The notes beneath the pieces were generated by a model. That model was not told the DNA's origin and ran no database searches. It saw nothing but the letters and a program-made list of their open reading frames with translations. From the NCBI GenBank assembly GCA_022822135.1, contig JAJECH010000037.1, forward strand, positions 34,527-98,526: 64,000 nucleotides of DNA, read 5' to 3'. A program made the position numbers and the translations under genes. Of the stretch, positions 7,897 through 18,681 are shown piece after piece (the stretch's first letter is position 1; each line of letters starts with the position of its first letter). Source of the stretch: Pseudomonadales bacterium (GTDB lineage Bacteria; Pseudomonadota; Gammaproteobacteria; Pseudomonadales; Azotimanducaceae).

Positions 7897-10884
7897 ATGC
7901 ACTATCGATTCATTTCACGATCGATCGTATCGCTGACATCACTCGCGGTATTACTGACGCCGAGTTTGGCAGCTCAGGAAGAAGAAGCCGAAGACGCTGA
8001 AGTCATCGAGGAAGTTATTGTCACAGGGTCGCAGATTCGCGGTGCAGACGTATCGGGATTGCTGCCAGTTACCGTGATCGACGCATCAGACGTCGATGCG
8101 ATGGGTGTGAGTTCTGGTGATGAACTCCTAGAAATGCTCCCTGAGCAGGGACAGAACTTCTTCAACGAAGAGGAGAACATAAGCGGGGGCGTGAATTCCG
8201 CACGTGGCGACATGGGTGCGTTCAACCTCCGAAATCTCGGTACGGGAAATACACTCGTCTTGCTGAACGGGCGTCGCATGGTAAACGCCGCTAGCTTTCA
8301 AACCGAAGCGATAGGCGGTAGTTTCGTACCGGTTAACACTGTGAACTCAAACACCTTACCTGTTTTCGGGATTGAACGTGTTGAGCTTCTAAAGGACGGT
8401 GCATCTGCGATTTATGGGGCAGACGCCGTTGCAGGGGTCGTAAATACGGTGTTGAAGAATGACATAGAAGGACTCCGTATCAAATCCCGAGTCCACTCGT
8501 ACGAAATCGCTAGTCGAACTTCCTTCGATGCGAACTTGGAGTGGGGCAAGTACTTCAACGACGGCGCGACGAACGTAGGCGTCATGCTTGATTTCTATAC
8601 GAGAGATCGGATTCACTCCTCTGAAGACGACCGATGGGCAAATGCGGATTTAAGACGGCTTGTACCAGACGACTCACCTTGGAGTGGCGATACACGGTTC
8701 CGCAATACAAGTGCAAACAATCTATTCGGTCAATTCGATTCGGTTCGTAGTGTTTCTAGACTGGATATTCGCGGTCCTGTTACGGATGGTTCAGGTGAAT
8801 TTGAGGTCTACCCGTTAGGGGATTCGCGATGCGCCTATAGACTCACTGCTCATACTTGTGGAGCGCCCGATGGACAGGGTGTCGAGCGCTACAACATCAA
8901 CGAGTTCCGTGACCTTTCCTCCGAACTCGCACGTAGCAACGCGCTCGTATTCATCAATCACGACTTCTCTGATTCTCTCCAAGCGTATACAGAACTTCTG
9001 TATTACAAGTCGGAATCCCACATCAATCGACACCCGTCGGCATCCTTCAGCTCAGTTCGATTACGTGTTGGCGCGCAGAACTACTACAACCCGCTCGGTC
9101 CGTGTGGCTCTCCTAATCGATTACCCGATGAACTAGTGGGAGCGGACCTGCCATGTAGCGGATTAGAACTTCAGATCGACAACTATCGATATGCGGAATT
9201 GCCCCGTTCGGTCAGTGTCGATGGTTCAGTATTCCGTTTTGTACAAGGTCTTCGAGGCGTGAGAAATGACTGGGATTGGGATACTGCGATCGTTTGGTCC
9301 CTCGCAAACCGTTATGACCTCACAGGAAATCGCGTATCGAATCTGCTTATGGTCGAAGCCTTGAATGATCCGACACCTGCAGCGTACAACCCGTTCAGTG
9401 GCGGCGTCGACAGCAATATCGAGCGCGCGCTGATCGACGTGTATCGCGAGAACGACGCCGGGTTGCTTTTGTGGGATCTCAAGTTTTCTAATCCAGAGGT
9501 CGCTGAGTTACCCGCTGGACCTATGGGAGCACTAGTTGGGTATGAACATCGTCGTGAGTGGTTCAAGGACGATAGAGATCCGAGACTTGACGGCACAATT
9601 GTGTTCACGGATTTTGATGATGATTCGTTCCCGTTTGTCTCCGATGTAGTCAATAGCAGTCCCACACCAGATAACAGCGGTTCCCGTAGAGTTGATTCAC
9701 TGTTTGCAGAACTCGCGATACCCGTTGTGTCGAACATCGAAGCTCAAGCCGCACTTCGATTCGAACGTTTCTCTGACGTTGACAGTGCGGTAGTAGGTAA
9801 ATTGGCCGCAGGATGGCAAATCGCCGACCCCGTTTCAATACGTGCGTCATGGTCTGAGTCTTTTCGTGTACCAAACCTCGTGACCGTCAATGAAGATATC
9901 GTCGCACGGCAAAACACGCGAACGGACTACACCTGTTTTTACGCCGCAAATGAAGGCGGTGATTCTGAACAAGACATTCTCGATTGCACCAATTCGACCC
10001 AGAGAACCGCGCAAGGAAGCGATGAGCTCGTACCGGAACGCTCTGACAACATCTCGGTCGGGTTTGTTTTCGACCTGTTTGATTCTCTGACGATCACGAC
10101 AGACTACTGGTCAATCGTGAAGGAAGACACCATTGGCTTATTTGGTGAAGAGAACCATACGGTTCTTGATCTGGTGTACCGCATTCAACACGGTGGCACG
10201 AACTGTGACGCCTTAGAGACAAATCCCGCGGTAGTACGCGATCCAATTACGGCGGCCGATGAAATTGGCGTTTACGAAGCGGCCGGTATTTGTCCTGCGG
10301 GACAAGCGATACGAGTCAATGACCGTTACGCAAATCTGGACACGCGAACACTCCAGGGGTTTGATCTCGGAATTTACTGGTCAGCAGATACCGATTACGG
10401 TGATTTCAGTGTTCGCTACTTAGCTTCGTTCCTGGAGAAATTCGAACAGGAAGCAGGCGGGGACGCTGCCACCTTAATCGCAGCGAAAGATTCGGGTGTT
10501 CTACCTGGCAACATTCCTGTCGTCGGATTCGATGATCTAGTTCAAAGAGACGGCAATCAGAAATACAAGGGGACGCTGCTCGCAACTTGGCGCAAGGATC
10601 CTTGGGGTGGCGCACTCTCGCAAACGACAGTCGGAAAGGTCTATCAGAATTCACTGACATTGAGTGATGGTACACGCTACTGGCTAGATTCAATGACGAC
10701 CTGGAACGTTCGGTTCGACTATCGCTTTAAGATTGAAGAGACCCCGACACGAGTCCGCTTCGGTATCCGAAACTTGCTTAACGAACGGGCACCATTAGCT
10801 GATCGTTATTTCGGGTTCTTAGCCGACGTTCATCGCGATTACGGTCGTATCTACTACGCAGACATCTTGCTCACCTTTAATTGA
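7897..10884 (+). CDS. TonB-dependent outer-membrane receptor
   Basis: A receptor of about 995 residues. The ATG at 7897 has a GGGAGAAG ribosome-binding site and gives a signal peptide ending in SLAAQ; the upstream ATG at 7861 has neither. The mature N-terminus is acidic and carries the motif EEVIVTG at residues 38-44, the usual TonB-box position of the EE.VVTGS.I class. A plug domain follows (VNSARGDMGAFNLRNLG, TLVLLNGRR, VERVELLKDGASAIYGADAVAGVVN). Then comes a long beta-barrel ending in RFGIRNLLNERAP...YYADILLTFN. It imports a ligand across the outer membrane using TonB/ExbBD energy. The neighbouring M14/lyase fusion (upstream) and the ClpP-like peptidase (5 bases downstream) suggest a peptide-like or amino-acid-derived ligand, which is inference. 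Confidence 0.9.
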   Translation: MHYRFISRSIVSLTSLAVLLTPSLAAQEEEAEDAEVIEEVIVTGSQIRGADVSGLLPVTVIDASDVDAMGVSSGDELLEMLPEQGQNFFNEEENISGGVNSARGDMGAFNLRNLGTGNTLVLLNGRRMVNAASFQTEAIGGSFVPVNTVNSNTLPVFGIERVELLKDGASAIYGADAVAGVVNTVLKNDIEGLRIKSRVHSYEIASRTSFDANLEWGKYFNDGATNVGVMLDFYTRDRIHSSEDDRWANADLRRLVPDDSPWSGDTRFRNTSANNLFGQFDSVRSVSRLDIRGPVTDGSGEFEVYPLGDSRCAYRLTAHTCGAPDGQGVERYNINEFRDLSSELARSNALVFINHDFSDSLQAYTELLYYKSESHINRHPSASFSSVRLRVGAQNYYNPLGPCGSPNRLPDELVGADLPCSGLELQIDNYRYAELPRSVSVDGSVFRFVQGLRGVRNDWDWDTAIVWSLANRYDLTGNRVSNLLMVEALNDPTPAAYNPFSGGVDSNIERALIDVYRENDAGLLLWDLKFSNPEVAELPAGPMGALVGYEHRREWFKDDRDPRLDGTIVFTDFDDDSFPFVSDVVNSSPTPDNSGSRRVDSLFAELAIPVVSNIEAQAALRFERFSDVDSAVVGKLAAGWQIADPVSIRASWSESFRVPNLVTVNEDIVARQNTRTDYTCFYAANEGGDSEQDILDCTNSTQRTAQGSDELVPERSDNISVGFVFDLFDSLTITTDYWSIVKEDTIGLFGEENHTVLDLVYRIQHGGTNCDALETNPAVVRDPITAADEIGVYEAAGICPAGQAIRVNDRYANLDTRTLQGFDLGIYWSADTDYGDFSVRYLASFLEKFEQEAGGDAATLIAAKDSGVLPGNIPVVGFDDLVQRDGNQKYKGTLLATWRKDPWGGALSQTTVGKVYQNSLTLSDGTRYWLDSMTTWNVRFDYRFKIEETPTRVRFGIRNLLNERAPLADRYFGFLADVHRDYGRIYYADILLTFN

Positions 10885-10889
10885 TAGAC

Positions 10890-11522
10890 ATGACACGAAA
10901 CAGTAAAGCATCAACGATGGTGCACTTGAATCACTTCGGACTTGAAGAAGAAGGGGATTCCGCGGACGAACGGAAAACGCCTGGCGTCAACATTCACAAA
11001 ATCCTGTTCGATCATCGAACGTTGACCTTGTTCGGCGAGATTGACTCTGCCTGCGCTCAGGAAACAGCGGAAGATCTGCTGGCACTAGCATATGAGAACG
11101 ATGACCCAATCACCATGTTTCTCGGGTCGCCCGGTGGCCATGTTGAATCGGGCGACACGGTATTTGATGTTATCCAGTTCATCAAACCGCAAGTTCGTAT
11201 TGTGGGTACAGGTTGGGTCGGCAGTATTGCAACGCACATCTATTTAGCAGCGGAAAAAGAAAACCGGCTTTGTCTCCCGAACACCCGCTTCCTGATTCAT
11301 CAACCGTCGGCGGGGTTTGGTGGTGACGCGGTCGATATTGAAATTCACGCGCGTGAAATCGTCAAGACTCGTGAGCGAATCAACGGAATCATTGCGGATC
11401 GGACAGGTCAACCAATTGAGCGCGTTGCGCAAGATACAGATCGTGACTACTGGATGAGTGCGGAAGAATCGCTTGAATATGGTCTAGTTGGAAAGATCAT
11501 CAACTCAGTCGACGACATTTAG
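10890..11522 (+). CDS. ClpP-like serine peptidase (orphan paralogue)
   Basis: A 210-residue member of the ClpP/crotonase fold. The catalytic triad aligns with ClpP: nucleophile Ser in GWVGSIATHIY (ASMGA region), His in FLIHQPSAGFGG, and Asp in TDRDYWMSAEE. The structural motifs SPGGHVESGDTVFD and VDIEIHAREI are also conserved. The N-terminus differs: an acidic extension, LNHFGLEEEGDSADERKTPG, replaces the axial loop that docks ClpX/ClpA, and no clpX or other unfoldase is nearby. This suggests a stand-alone or alternatively partnered peptidase. I chose ATG at 10890; a TTG at 10881 overlaps the receptor stop. The 5-base gap implies co-transcription with the TonB receptor. No signal peptide is seen, so it should be cytosolic. 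Confidence 0.8.
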   Translation: MTRNSKASTMVHLNHFGLEEEGDSADERKTPGVNIHKILFDHRTLTLFGEIDSACAQETAEDLLALAYENDDPITMFLGSPGGHVESGDTVFDVIQFIKPQVRIVGTGWVGSIATHIYLAAEKENRLCLPNTRFLIHQPSAGFGGDAVDIEIHAREIVKTRERINGIIADRTGQPIERVAQDTDRDYWMSAEESLEYGLVGKIINSVDDI

Positions 11523-11536
11523 TCAGCGCGTTTCGG

Positions 11537-12187
11537 ATGGCCGCACTACGCCTAAAGTTTGATGAATACGACGTCAGTGCTCAAGTAGATAAAGTCACCG
11601 ATCCGATTGCGTCTTTAGTGTTCGCGCACGGGGCTGGAGCCTCGATGCATCATGGCACGTTGGAAGAAATAACGCGCAAGTGCAATGAATCGGGAATCTC
11701 TGTGCTGCGCTTTAACTTCCCGTACATGGAAGCGGGTAAGAACCGGACAGACTCTCAACCCATAGCGACGCTTGCGATAAAGGCTGCACTTCAGCTGGCA
11801 CAAAAAAAGCTTGGTGGTCCGTATTTTCTTGGAGGCCATAGCTTTGGGGGCAGAATGGCTTCTCATGCAGTTGTTGACCATGGGCTAGATGTAGCCGGGC
11901 TCGTGTTTTGCTCGTTTCCTTTGCATACGCCGAATAAACCTGGCGTTGCCCGTGCAGAACACATGGATGCGATAAAGGTTCCCATGCTCTTCCTTTCTGG
12001 GTCGCGAGACGGGATGGCACAACCAGATCTAATGGAAGGCGTGGTGGCTCGATTGAATGCGGAACTGCACTGGCTGGAGACGGCAGATCACGGTTATAAA
12101 GTGCTGAAACGTACGCGACAACGCACGGACGATGTGTTTAGCGAGATGGTGGGCTACATCGGGAAGTTCGTTTCGCGTCTAACCTAG
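11537..12187 (+). CDS. Alpha/beta hydrolase, TEX30/KANSL3-like family
   Basis: A 216-residue cytosolic alpha/beta hydrolase with the oxyanion-region motif VFAHGAGASMHH, the sequence RFNFPYMEAGKNR and the nucleophile elbow GGHSFGGRMAS. The family His is in ETADHGYKVLKR near the C-terminus, and the Asp is probably in LSGSRDGMA. These features match the small uncharacterised alpha/beta-hydrolase family related to dienelactone hydrolases and to human TEX30/KANSL3. The reaction is unknown. It lies 14 bases after the ClpP-like gene and probably ends that transcription unit, facing the convergent monooxygenase gene. Confidence 0.75.
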   Translation: MAALRLKFDEYDVSAQVDKVTDPIASLVFAHGAGASMHHGTLEEITRKCNESGISVLRFNFPYMEAGKNRTDSQPIATLAIKAALQLAQKKLGGPYFLGGHSFGGRMASHAVVDHGLDVAGLVFCSFPLHTPNKPGVARAEHMDAIKVPMLFLSGSRDGMAQPDLMEGVVARLNAELHWLETADHGYKVLKRTRQRTDDVFSEMVGYIGKFVSRLT

Positions 12188-12305
12188 TGATAGCACTGAT
12201 CCTTTTGAGTAGATCGATCAGAATCAATTGTTCGGTGTTCAACTAGACTCCATCGGTCAGTCCACTTATTTTTGGGAAAAGCCGATCATTCGTGCCGCCG
12301 TTCAG

Positions 12306-14141
12306 CTAGTTCAACACCATTCCTTCTAGGTTACCTTTCTCGCGCCAGTCTTTTAGAAGATCGTTAAAGACATTGATCCCTGGTGCATAGCCTGTATTTT
12401 GGCGAGTTCCCTGTGAAGCAGTGCCCTCTCGGTTGTAGTACCCTGGCGTACAGTCGTTTAGAAAACTGAGTGGACCTGTTCCAGCGAGTCGAATGATCTC
12501 CTGAACCCACGTTTCCTCAGCTTCGGCACTCACCTCAATGCTCCGCTTCCCGCGTCGTTTCACTTCGTCGATAACGTAGCTCACGTGCATCGCTTGGTCG
12601 TCGAACATCGCGGTCATGTTGGGCGAAAACGCGTTTTGATTGATGCCGATGGTAAACCAATTTGGAAAACCGTGACTACTCAGGCCATGCAGTGTTCGAA
12701 AACCATCGCGCCAATGATCGTAGAGCGACAATCCACCGCAACCGATCGTGTCAAAGTCAACCCGTCGGTGCGCATCTGTCGTGATCTCAAAACCGGTCGC
12801 GTAAATGATGCAATCCACCTCATATTCGACGCCGTTCGCGATCACTGCGGTTTCAGTAATCCGTTCTACACCTTTGGCGTCGGCGACATCAATCAGATAA
12901 ACCTTTTCGCGATTGAAAGTTTCGAGATATTCGTCGTTAAACGTTGGGCGCTTGCAGAACTGGCGGTACCAAGGCTTAAGCGCTTCCGCAGCGTGAGGTT
13001 GATTCACCGTTTCATCAACGCGACCACGGATTTCATTCATTTTTTGAAAATCTGCGATTTCCGAACGGAGTGCGAGCTCTTCCATATCAAGTGCTTCTCC
13101 ATCGGTGTCTCGGTTTCTAAGAGACAATAAGATCCGCCGCGCAATATCCGTCCAGCCATCGGCGACGAGGTCCTCGCCCAGGTTTTGACCCGTTAACGTT
13201 GCTGCAAAGTTCTCTCGCCGCTTTCGTTGCCAACCCGGTTCTAGAGTTTTGTACCAGGTGGCATCCGTGGGTTTATTACCTCGCAGATCGACAGAGGAAG
13301 GTGTACGTTGGAAGACGTATAGCTCTTTCGCATATTCACCCAGGAACGGTACACATTGAATCGCGGTAGCGCCTGTACCTATGACGGCAATTCGTTTGTC
13401 CGACAATCGGGTGAGCCCTCCGTTGTGATCACCGCCCGTATAGTCATAGTCCCAACGGGAGGTGTGGAAACTCTTACCATGGAAGCTACGTATCCCAGGA
13501 ATACCAGGAAGTTTGGGACGATTGGCCGGTCCCGTTGCTTGAATGACAAACCTGGAACGAATCTTGTCGTTGCGATGAGTCGAGACTTGCCAAACTGCTT
13601 CGTCTTCAAGCCACTTAACCTGCGTAACACGAGTTCGAAAGACGGCTCGATCTTCTAAGTCGAAGTACTTCCCTACGCGCTTCACATGCTCATAGATTTC
13701 CGGAGCATAGGAGTACTTTTCTTTCGGCATGTAACCCGTTTCTTCCAGGAGGGGTAGATAGCAGTACGACTCAATGTCACATTGAGCGCCTGGATAACGA
13801 TTCCAATACCAGGTGCCGCCGAAATTCCCTCCCGATTCGATGATGCGAAAGTTATCGATACCTCGCTCTTTGAGCCTTGCTCCTGTCATGAGACCACTGA
13901 AACCAGCACCGATGACAACGACGTCTAACCGTAGATCAAGCGGGTCACGTTCATAGCCGGGTTCTACGTATGGATCGTCATCAGCGTAGTGGGCATACTC
14001 CCCTTCGGTTTCGATATATTGCGATTCTCCATCGTTGCGGAGTCTACGGTCACGCTCTTGTCGATAGCGATTACGAAGTTGCTCGGGGTCGAAATCCAAA
14101 TCCGGGAATAGGTTGTGCAATCTCTCCCGTTCACTCGCCAT
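12306..14141 (-). CDS. Baeyer-Villiger-type flavin monooxygenase
   Basis: A 611-residue class B flavoprotein monooxygenase that would insert oxygen next to a ketone carbonyl using FAD and NADPH. The FAD-binding Rossmann motif GAGFSGL follows a ~70-residue N-terminal extension, then GGTWYWNRYPGAQCD, typical of cyclohexanone/phenylacetone monooxygenases. The Baeyer-Villiger fingerprint FHGKSFHTSRWD matches F.G...H...W[PD]. The NADPH Rossmann motif is IAVIGTGATAIQ. The length and extension resemble the larger enzymes acting on bulky or steroid-like ketones, but the substrate cannot be deduced. The ATG start at 14139-14141 sits after a GAGGTT element. It appears monocistronic. Confidence 0.9.
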   Translation of the reverse strand: MASERERLHNLFPDLDFDPEQLRNRYRQERDRRLRNDGESQYIETEGEYAHYADDDPYVEPGYERDPLDLRLDVVVIGAGFSGLMTGARLKERGIDNFRIIESGGNFGGTWYWNRYPGAQCDIESYCYLPLLEETGYMPKEKYSYAPEIYEHVKRVGKYFDLEDRAVFRTRVTQVKWLEDEAVWQVSTHRNDKIRSRFVIQATGPANRPKLPGIPGIRSFHGKSFHTSRWDYDYTGGDHNGGLTRLSDKRIAVIGTGATAIQCVPFLGEYAKELYVFQRTPSSVDLRGNKPTDATWYKTLEPGWQRKRRENFAATLTGQNLGEDLVADGWTDIARRILLSLRNRDTDGEALDMEELALRSEIADFQKMNEIRGRVDETVNQPHAAEALKPWYRQFCKRPTFNDEYLETFNREKVYLIDVADAKGVERITETAVIANGVEYEVDCIIYATGFEITTDAHRRVDFDTIGCGGLSLYDHWRDGFRTLHGLSSHGFPNWFTIGINQNAFSPNMTAMFDDQAMHVSYVIDEVKRRGKRSIEVSAEAEETWVQEIIRLAGTGPLSFLNDCTPGYYNREGTASQGTRQNTGYAPGINVFNDLLKDWREKGNLEGMVLN

Positions 14142-14392
14142 TTTTAACCTCTCGAATACGCTAGTAAATCAATGCAAGCGTGCAAATATAGCTAGCGTTC
14201 GGTTTAAGTTGGGTATAGCTGCAACTCGAGCGCAAGCGATGTCGGAAAATGTGCGCTTCGAGATTTTCCTGATGCACAGTTGAATACCGGAATTTACGGT
14301 GGACGTTCGTTCAAAAACGCTCGGCGAGCTTTCGTGATCCGTGAGAACGAAGATGATGCCAAAGTCGCCACTCAATCGGGTACGTTAGCGGC

Positions 14393-15505
14393 ATGACACA
14401 AAAGCAAATCGTCGTAATAGGAGGAGGCATCGCTGGTTTCGCGACTGCCGCTGAACTCGCGAGCGACTTTGACGTTACCATCGTCGAACAGGAATTCCAA
14501 CCGGGGTACCACAGCACCGGTCGATCTGCCGCGGTGCTCCATCTTGCGTTCGAGAACGATGTTGTACACAGACTCACGAGGATCGCGGAACCGTTCTATC
14601 GCTCGCCTCCTGTGGGTTTTGCGCGATTAGCCGAACCGATTGATCACATCGCTTTCGATACTGAAGAAAACCGTCATTTAGTTGAGTCTTTCGTTGACAA
14701 TTGGATCGATCGCTGTCCATGGCTCATCCTTCTCGATGAAGAAGACCTGCATGCGCGAGCGCCTTTGCTGGGTGAGCAGAATGTTTCTGGTGCTCTTGAT
14801 TCCAACTCAATGCGACTGCATGTTGATGCTATCTTGCAGGGTTACCGACGTCTGTTCTCTGAGAATGGTGGTAGTTTTGTAGGTTCACGACGGGTATTGG
14901 GGGTTGAGAGACGTCCGACCAAATGGTTGTTGACCCTAGATCAATCCGATCCCCTTGAAGCAGACATGCTCGTGAATGCTGCCGGTGCATGGGCGGATGA
15001 AGTAGCGACATTAGCGGGTGTCAGTCCGATTGGTTTACAACCCAGGCGACGTACAGGGGTCATCGTGGATCCTCAAGTGGATTGTTCGAATCATCCAATG
15101 TGCTATCGAGCGTCTGGTGGCATTTACTTCAAGCCAGAAGGCACATTGTTGATGGTCTCGCCAGCGGACGCTTCGGATTCACCGCCGTGCGACGCTCAAC
15201 CCGAGGACCTTGACGTCGCTGTCGTCATTGACACCCTCAACAATTGCACCAAGCTAGATGTGGTGCGTCCGGTAAATACCTGGGCAGGTCTGCGTTCGTT
15301 TGTCTCAGACGCACAACCGGTCATTGGATTCGATCCGATGGACGATCAGTTCTTCTGGGTTGCGGCGTTAGGTGGTTTCGGCATCCAAACTGCACCTGCG
15401 TACTCAAAGGCGGCTGCATCGATCCTTGCTAGAAAACAAGGTAGCGATCTCGACTTGGTGAGCGCTGAAGAGTTATCTCCTAGCCGTCTAGCTCTGACCA
15501 ATTAA
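14393..15505 (+). CDS. FAD-dependent oxidoreductase of the DAO (D-amino acid / glycine oxidase) family
   Basis: A 370-residue flavoprotein. The dinucleotide-binding motif GGGIAGFATAAELA begins at about residue 9 and is followed by the acidic ribose-binding end VTIVEQE. The DAO-family elements HSTGRSAAVL, the middle VNAAGAWADE and the C-terminal FWVAALGGFGIQTAPAYSKA (second FAD-contacting glycine loop) are present. Related enzymes oxidise amines or amino acids such as glycine, sarcosine and D-amino acids; the specific substrate is unknown. No signal peptide is seen, so it is cytosolic. It is followed by a DUF6265-like gene about 90 bases downstream on the same strand. Confidence 0.8.
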   Translation: MTQKQIVVIGGGIAGFATAAELASDFDVTIVEQEFQPGYHSTGRSAAVLHLAFENDVVHRLTRIAEPFYRSPPVGFARLAEPIDHIAFDTEENRHLVESFVDNWIDRCPWLILLDEEDLHARAPLLGEQNVSGALDSNSMRLHVDAILQGYRRLFSENGGSFVGSRRVLGVERRPTKWLLTLDQSDPLEADMLVNAAGAWADEVATLAGVSPIGLQPRRRTGVIVDPQVDCSNHPMCYRASGGIYFKPEGTLLMVSPADASDSPPCDAQPEDLDVAVVIDTLNNCTKLDVVRPVNTWAGLRSFVSDAQPVIGFDPMDDQFFWVAALGGFGIQTAPAYSKAAASILARKQGSDLDLVSAEELSPSRLALTN

Positions 15506-15595
15506 TAGCTCGATCGTTGACAAAGTGTCGTGTCGAGGAAATCACGAGCGTTACGTTTCATTAAGATTGGCGCGGCAAAATCAAGGCAGCGTGCA

Positions 15596-17100
<1,505 letters not shown>

Positions 17101-17153
17101 TGACTCTGAAACTGCGCGAGAGATCGTGCTAACGCGGAGAATTAAGAGCTACC

Positions 17154-18557
17154 CTAGGTCGGATCGGAATACGACTGATTTTCTAGACGAGTGCGCCCGG
17201 ACTTAATCGCAGCTGCAACTGCTTCTGGCGCGGTGCCACCAACATGGTTTCTAGCGGCAACGGAACCTTCTAACGTTAGACATGCAAAGACCGTCTCGTC
17301 AAAAACCTCACACAGATCTTTAAGTTCGCTCAACGACAATTCGTGCAGTTCTATTTGGCGTTGATCTGCGAGAGCCACGGCTTTACCGCAAATCTCGTGC
17401 GCTGAACGAAACGCGATTTCACGACGAACTAGCCAATCGGCCATGTCGGTTGCGGTTGGGTGACCTTGTGAAGCGAGTTCAAGCATTCGCATTGGATTTG
17501 GAGACATCCCAGATACCAAAAGCGTCATTGCGCTGACACATTGAAACGTCGTATCAAATGCATCGAATGCGGCTTCTTTGTCTTCTTGGTTATCACGGTT
17601 GTACGCAAGTGGTTGACCCTTCATGAGCATTAGTAAACCGTTGAGATGACCCATCACGCGACCACTTTTCCCACGAATGAGTTCTGCGACATCGGGGTTT
17701 TTCTTTTGCGGCATGATGCTCGAGCCGGTGCAGAGTTCGTCTGGCAAAGTTATGAACCCGAACGCTGGCGAGATCCAGAGAATCACTTCTTCGGCACATC
17801 GAGATAGATGCATCATGATCGTGCTCAGTACTGCCACGAATTCAATGACATAGTCTCTATCGCTTACCGTATCGAGTGAGTTGCGCGTCACGGATTCGAA
17901 ATTCATGGTTGTCTGGAACACGCTTCGATCGATCGGGTAGCTAGTTCCAGCCAATGCAGCGCTTCCCATTGGGGATACGTTCGTACGATGTCGCCAGTCG
18001 CTCAGTCTCGTTAAGTCTCGGTCGAACATTTCGAACCACGCCATCAGGTGGTGGCCGAATGTAATGGGTTGTGCATTTTGTAAGTGGGTGAATCCGGGCA
18101 TGATCGTGTGAGTATGGGCAGCTGCTTTATCGAGCAGACTCTCTTGTAACTTAACCAAAGCTGCACATAGATCATCACAGCTTTCCATCAAAAATAACTT
18201 GAAAGCGCTTGCGACCTGGTCATTCCTGGAACGCGCGGTATGTAATTTTCGACCGGGTTCGCCAATCGACTCGATGAGTTTTGCTTCAATGTTCATATGA
18301 ACATCTTCGAGTGATGAATCCCAGGGAAAGTCGCCGGATTGAATGTCAGTGATGATCTTGGCTAGACCATCAATGATCGAGTCGTATTCCGTTCGGGTAA
18401 GAATTTCCGCGTCCAACAGAGTCTTGGCGTGAGCCTGAGAACAGCGGGCGTCGACTTCTCCCAATCGAGAGTCGAAGTGAACGGACGCAGTAAACGACTC
18501 GACGAATTCATCGGTCGTACCCGTAAATCGGCCACCCCAGAGTTTTTTTGTTGTCAT
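17154..18557 (-). CDS. argH: Argininosuccinate lyase ArgH
   Basis: ArgH splits argininosuccinate into arginine and fumarate in the last step of arginine synthesis. The full-length 467-residue protein starts with the family N-terminus KLWGGRFTG. It carries EDVHMNIEAKL, LHTARSRNDQVA, the catalytic-base region GFTHLQNAQPITFGHH and the catalytic loop GSSIMPQKKNPD. The ATG at 18555-18557 is preferred over a TTG 18 bases upstream because it gives the canonical N-terminus. It is transcribed divergently from hemC, an arrangement common in pseudomonads and relatives. This is the genuine enzyme, unlike the diverged lyase domain at 6.4-7.8 kb. Confidence 0.97.
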   Translation of the reverse strand: MTTKKLWGGRFTGTTDEFVESFTASVHFDSRLGEVDARCSQAHAKTLLDAEILTRTEYDSIIDGLAKIITDIQSGDFPWDSSLEDVHMNIEAKLIESIGEPGRKLHTARSRNDQVASAFKLFLMESCDDLCAALVKLQESLLDKAAAHTHTIMPGFTHLQNAQPITFGHHLMAWFEMFDRDLTRLSDWRHRTNVSPMGSAALAGTSYPIDRSVFQTTMNFESVTRNSLDTVSDRDYVIEFVAVLSTIMMHLSRCAEEVILWISPAFGFITLPDELCTGSSIMPQKKNPDVAELIRGKSGRVMGHLNGLLMLMKGQPLAYNRDNQEDKEAAFDAFDTTFQCVSAMTLLVSGMSPNPMRMLELASQGHPTATDMADWLVRREIAFRSAHEICGKAVALADQRQIELHELSLSELKDLCEVFDETVFACLTLEGSVAARNHVGGTAPEAVAAAIKSGRTRLENQSYSDPT

Positions 18558-18681
18558 TCGCCTATCGGTAATCAAATCTGAAATGAGGCGGGTCGCTAAG
18601 TGTAGAGGTCTTTTGTTGGTGTCACACCAATAATTGTGATTGACGTTGTGCTTTCAATACGCCAGAGTTGGTGGCATCCTA

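Noticed and set aside
12188..12305. CTGATC/GATCAG pair near 12195 as a terminator
   Set aside because: Only a 6-bp stem, with no T-run after it.
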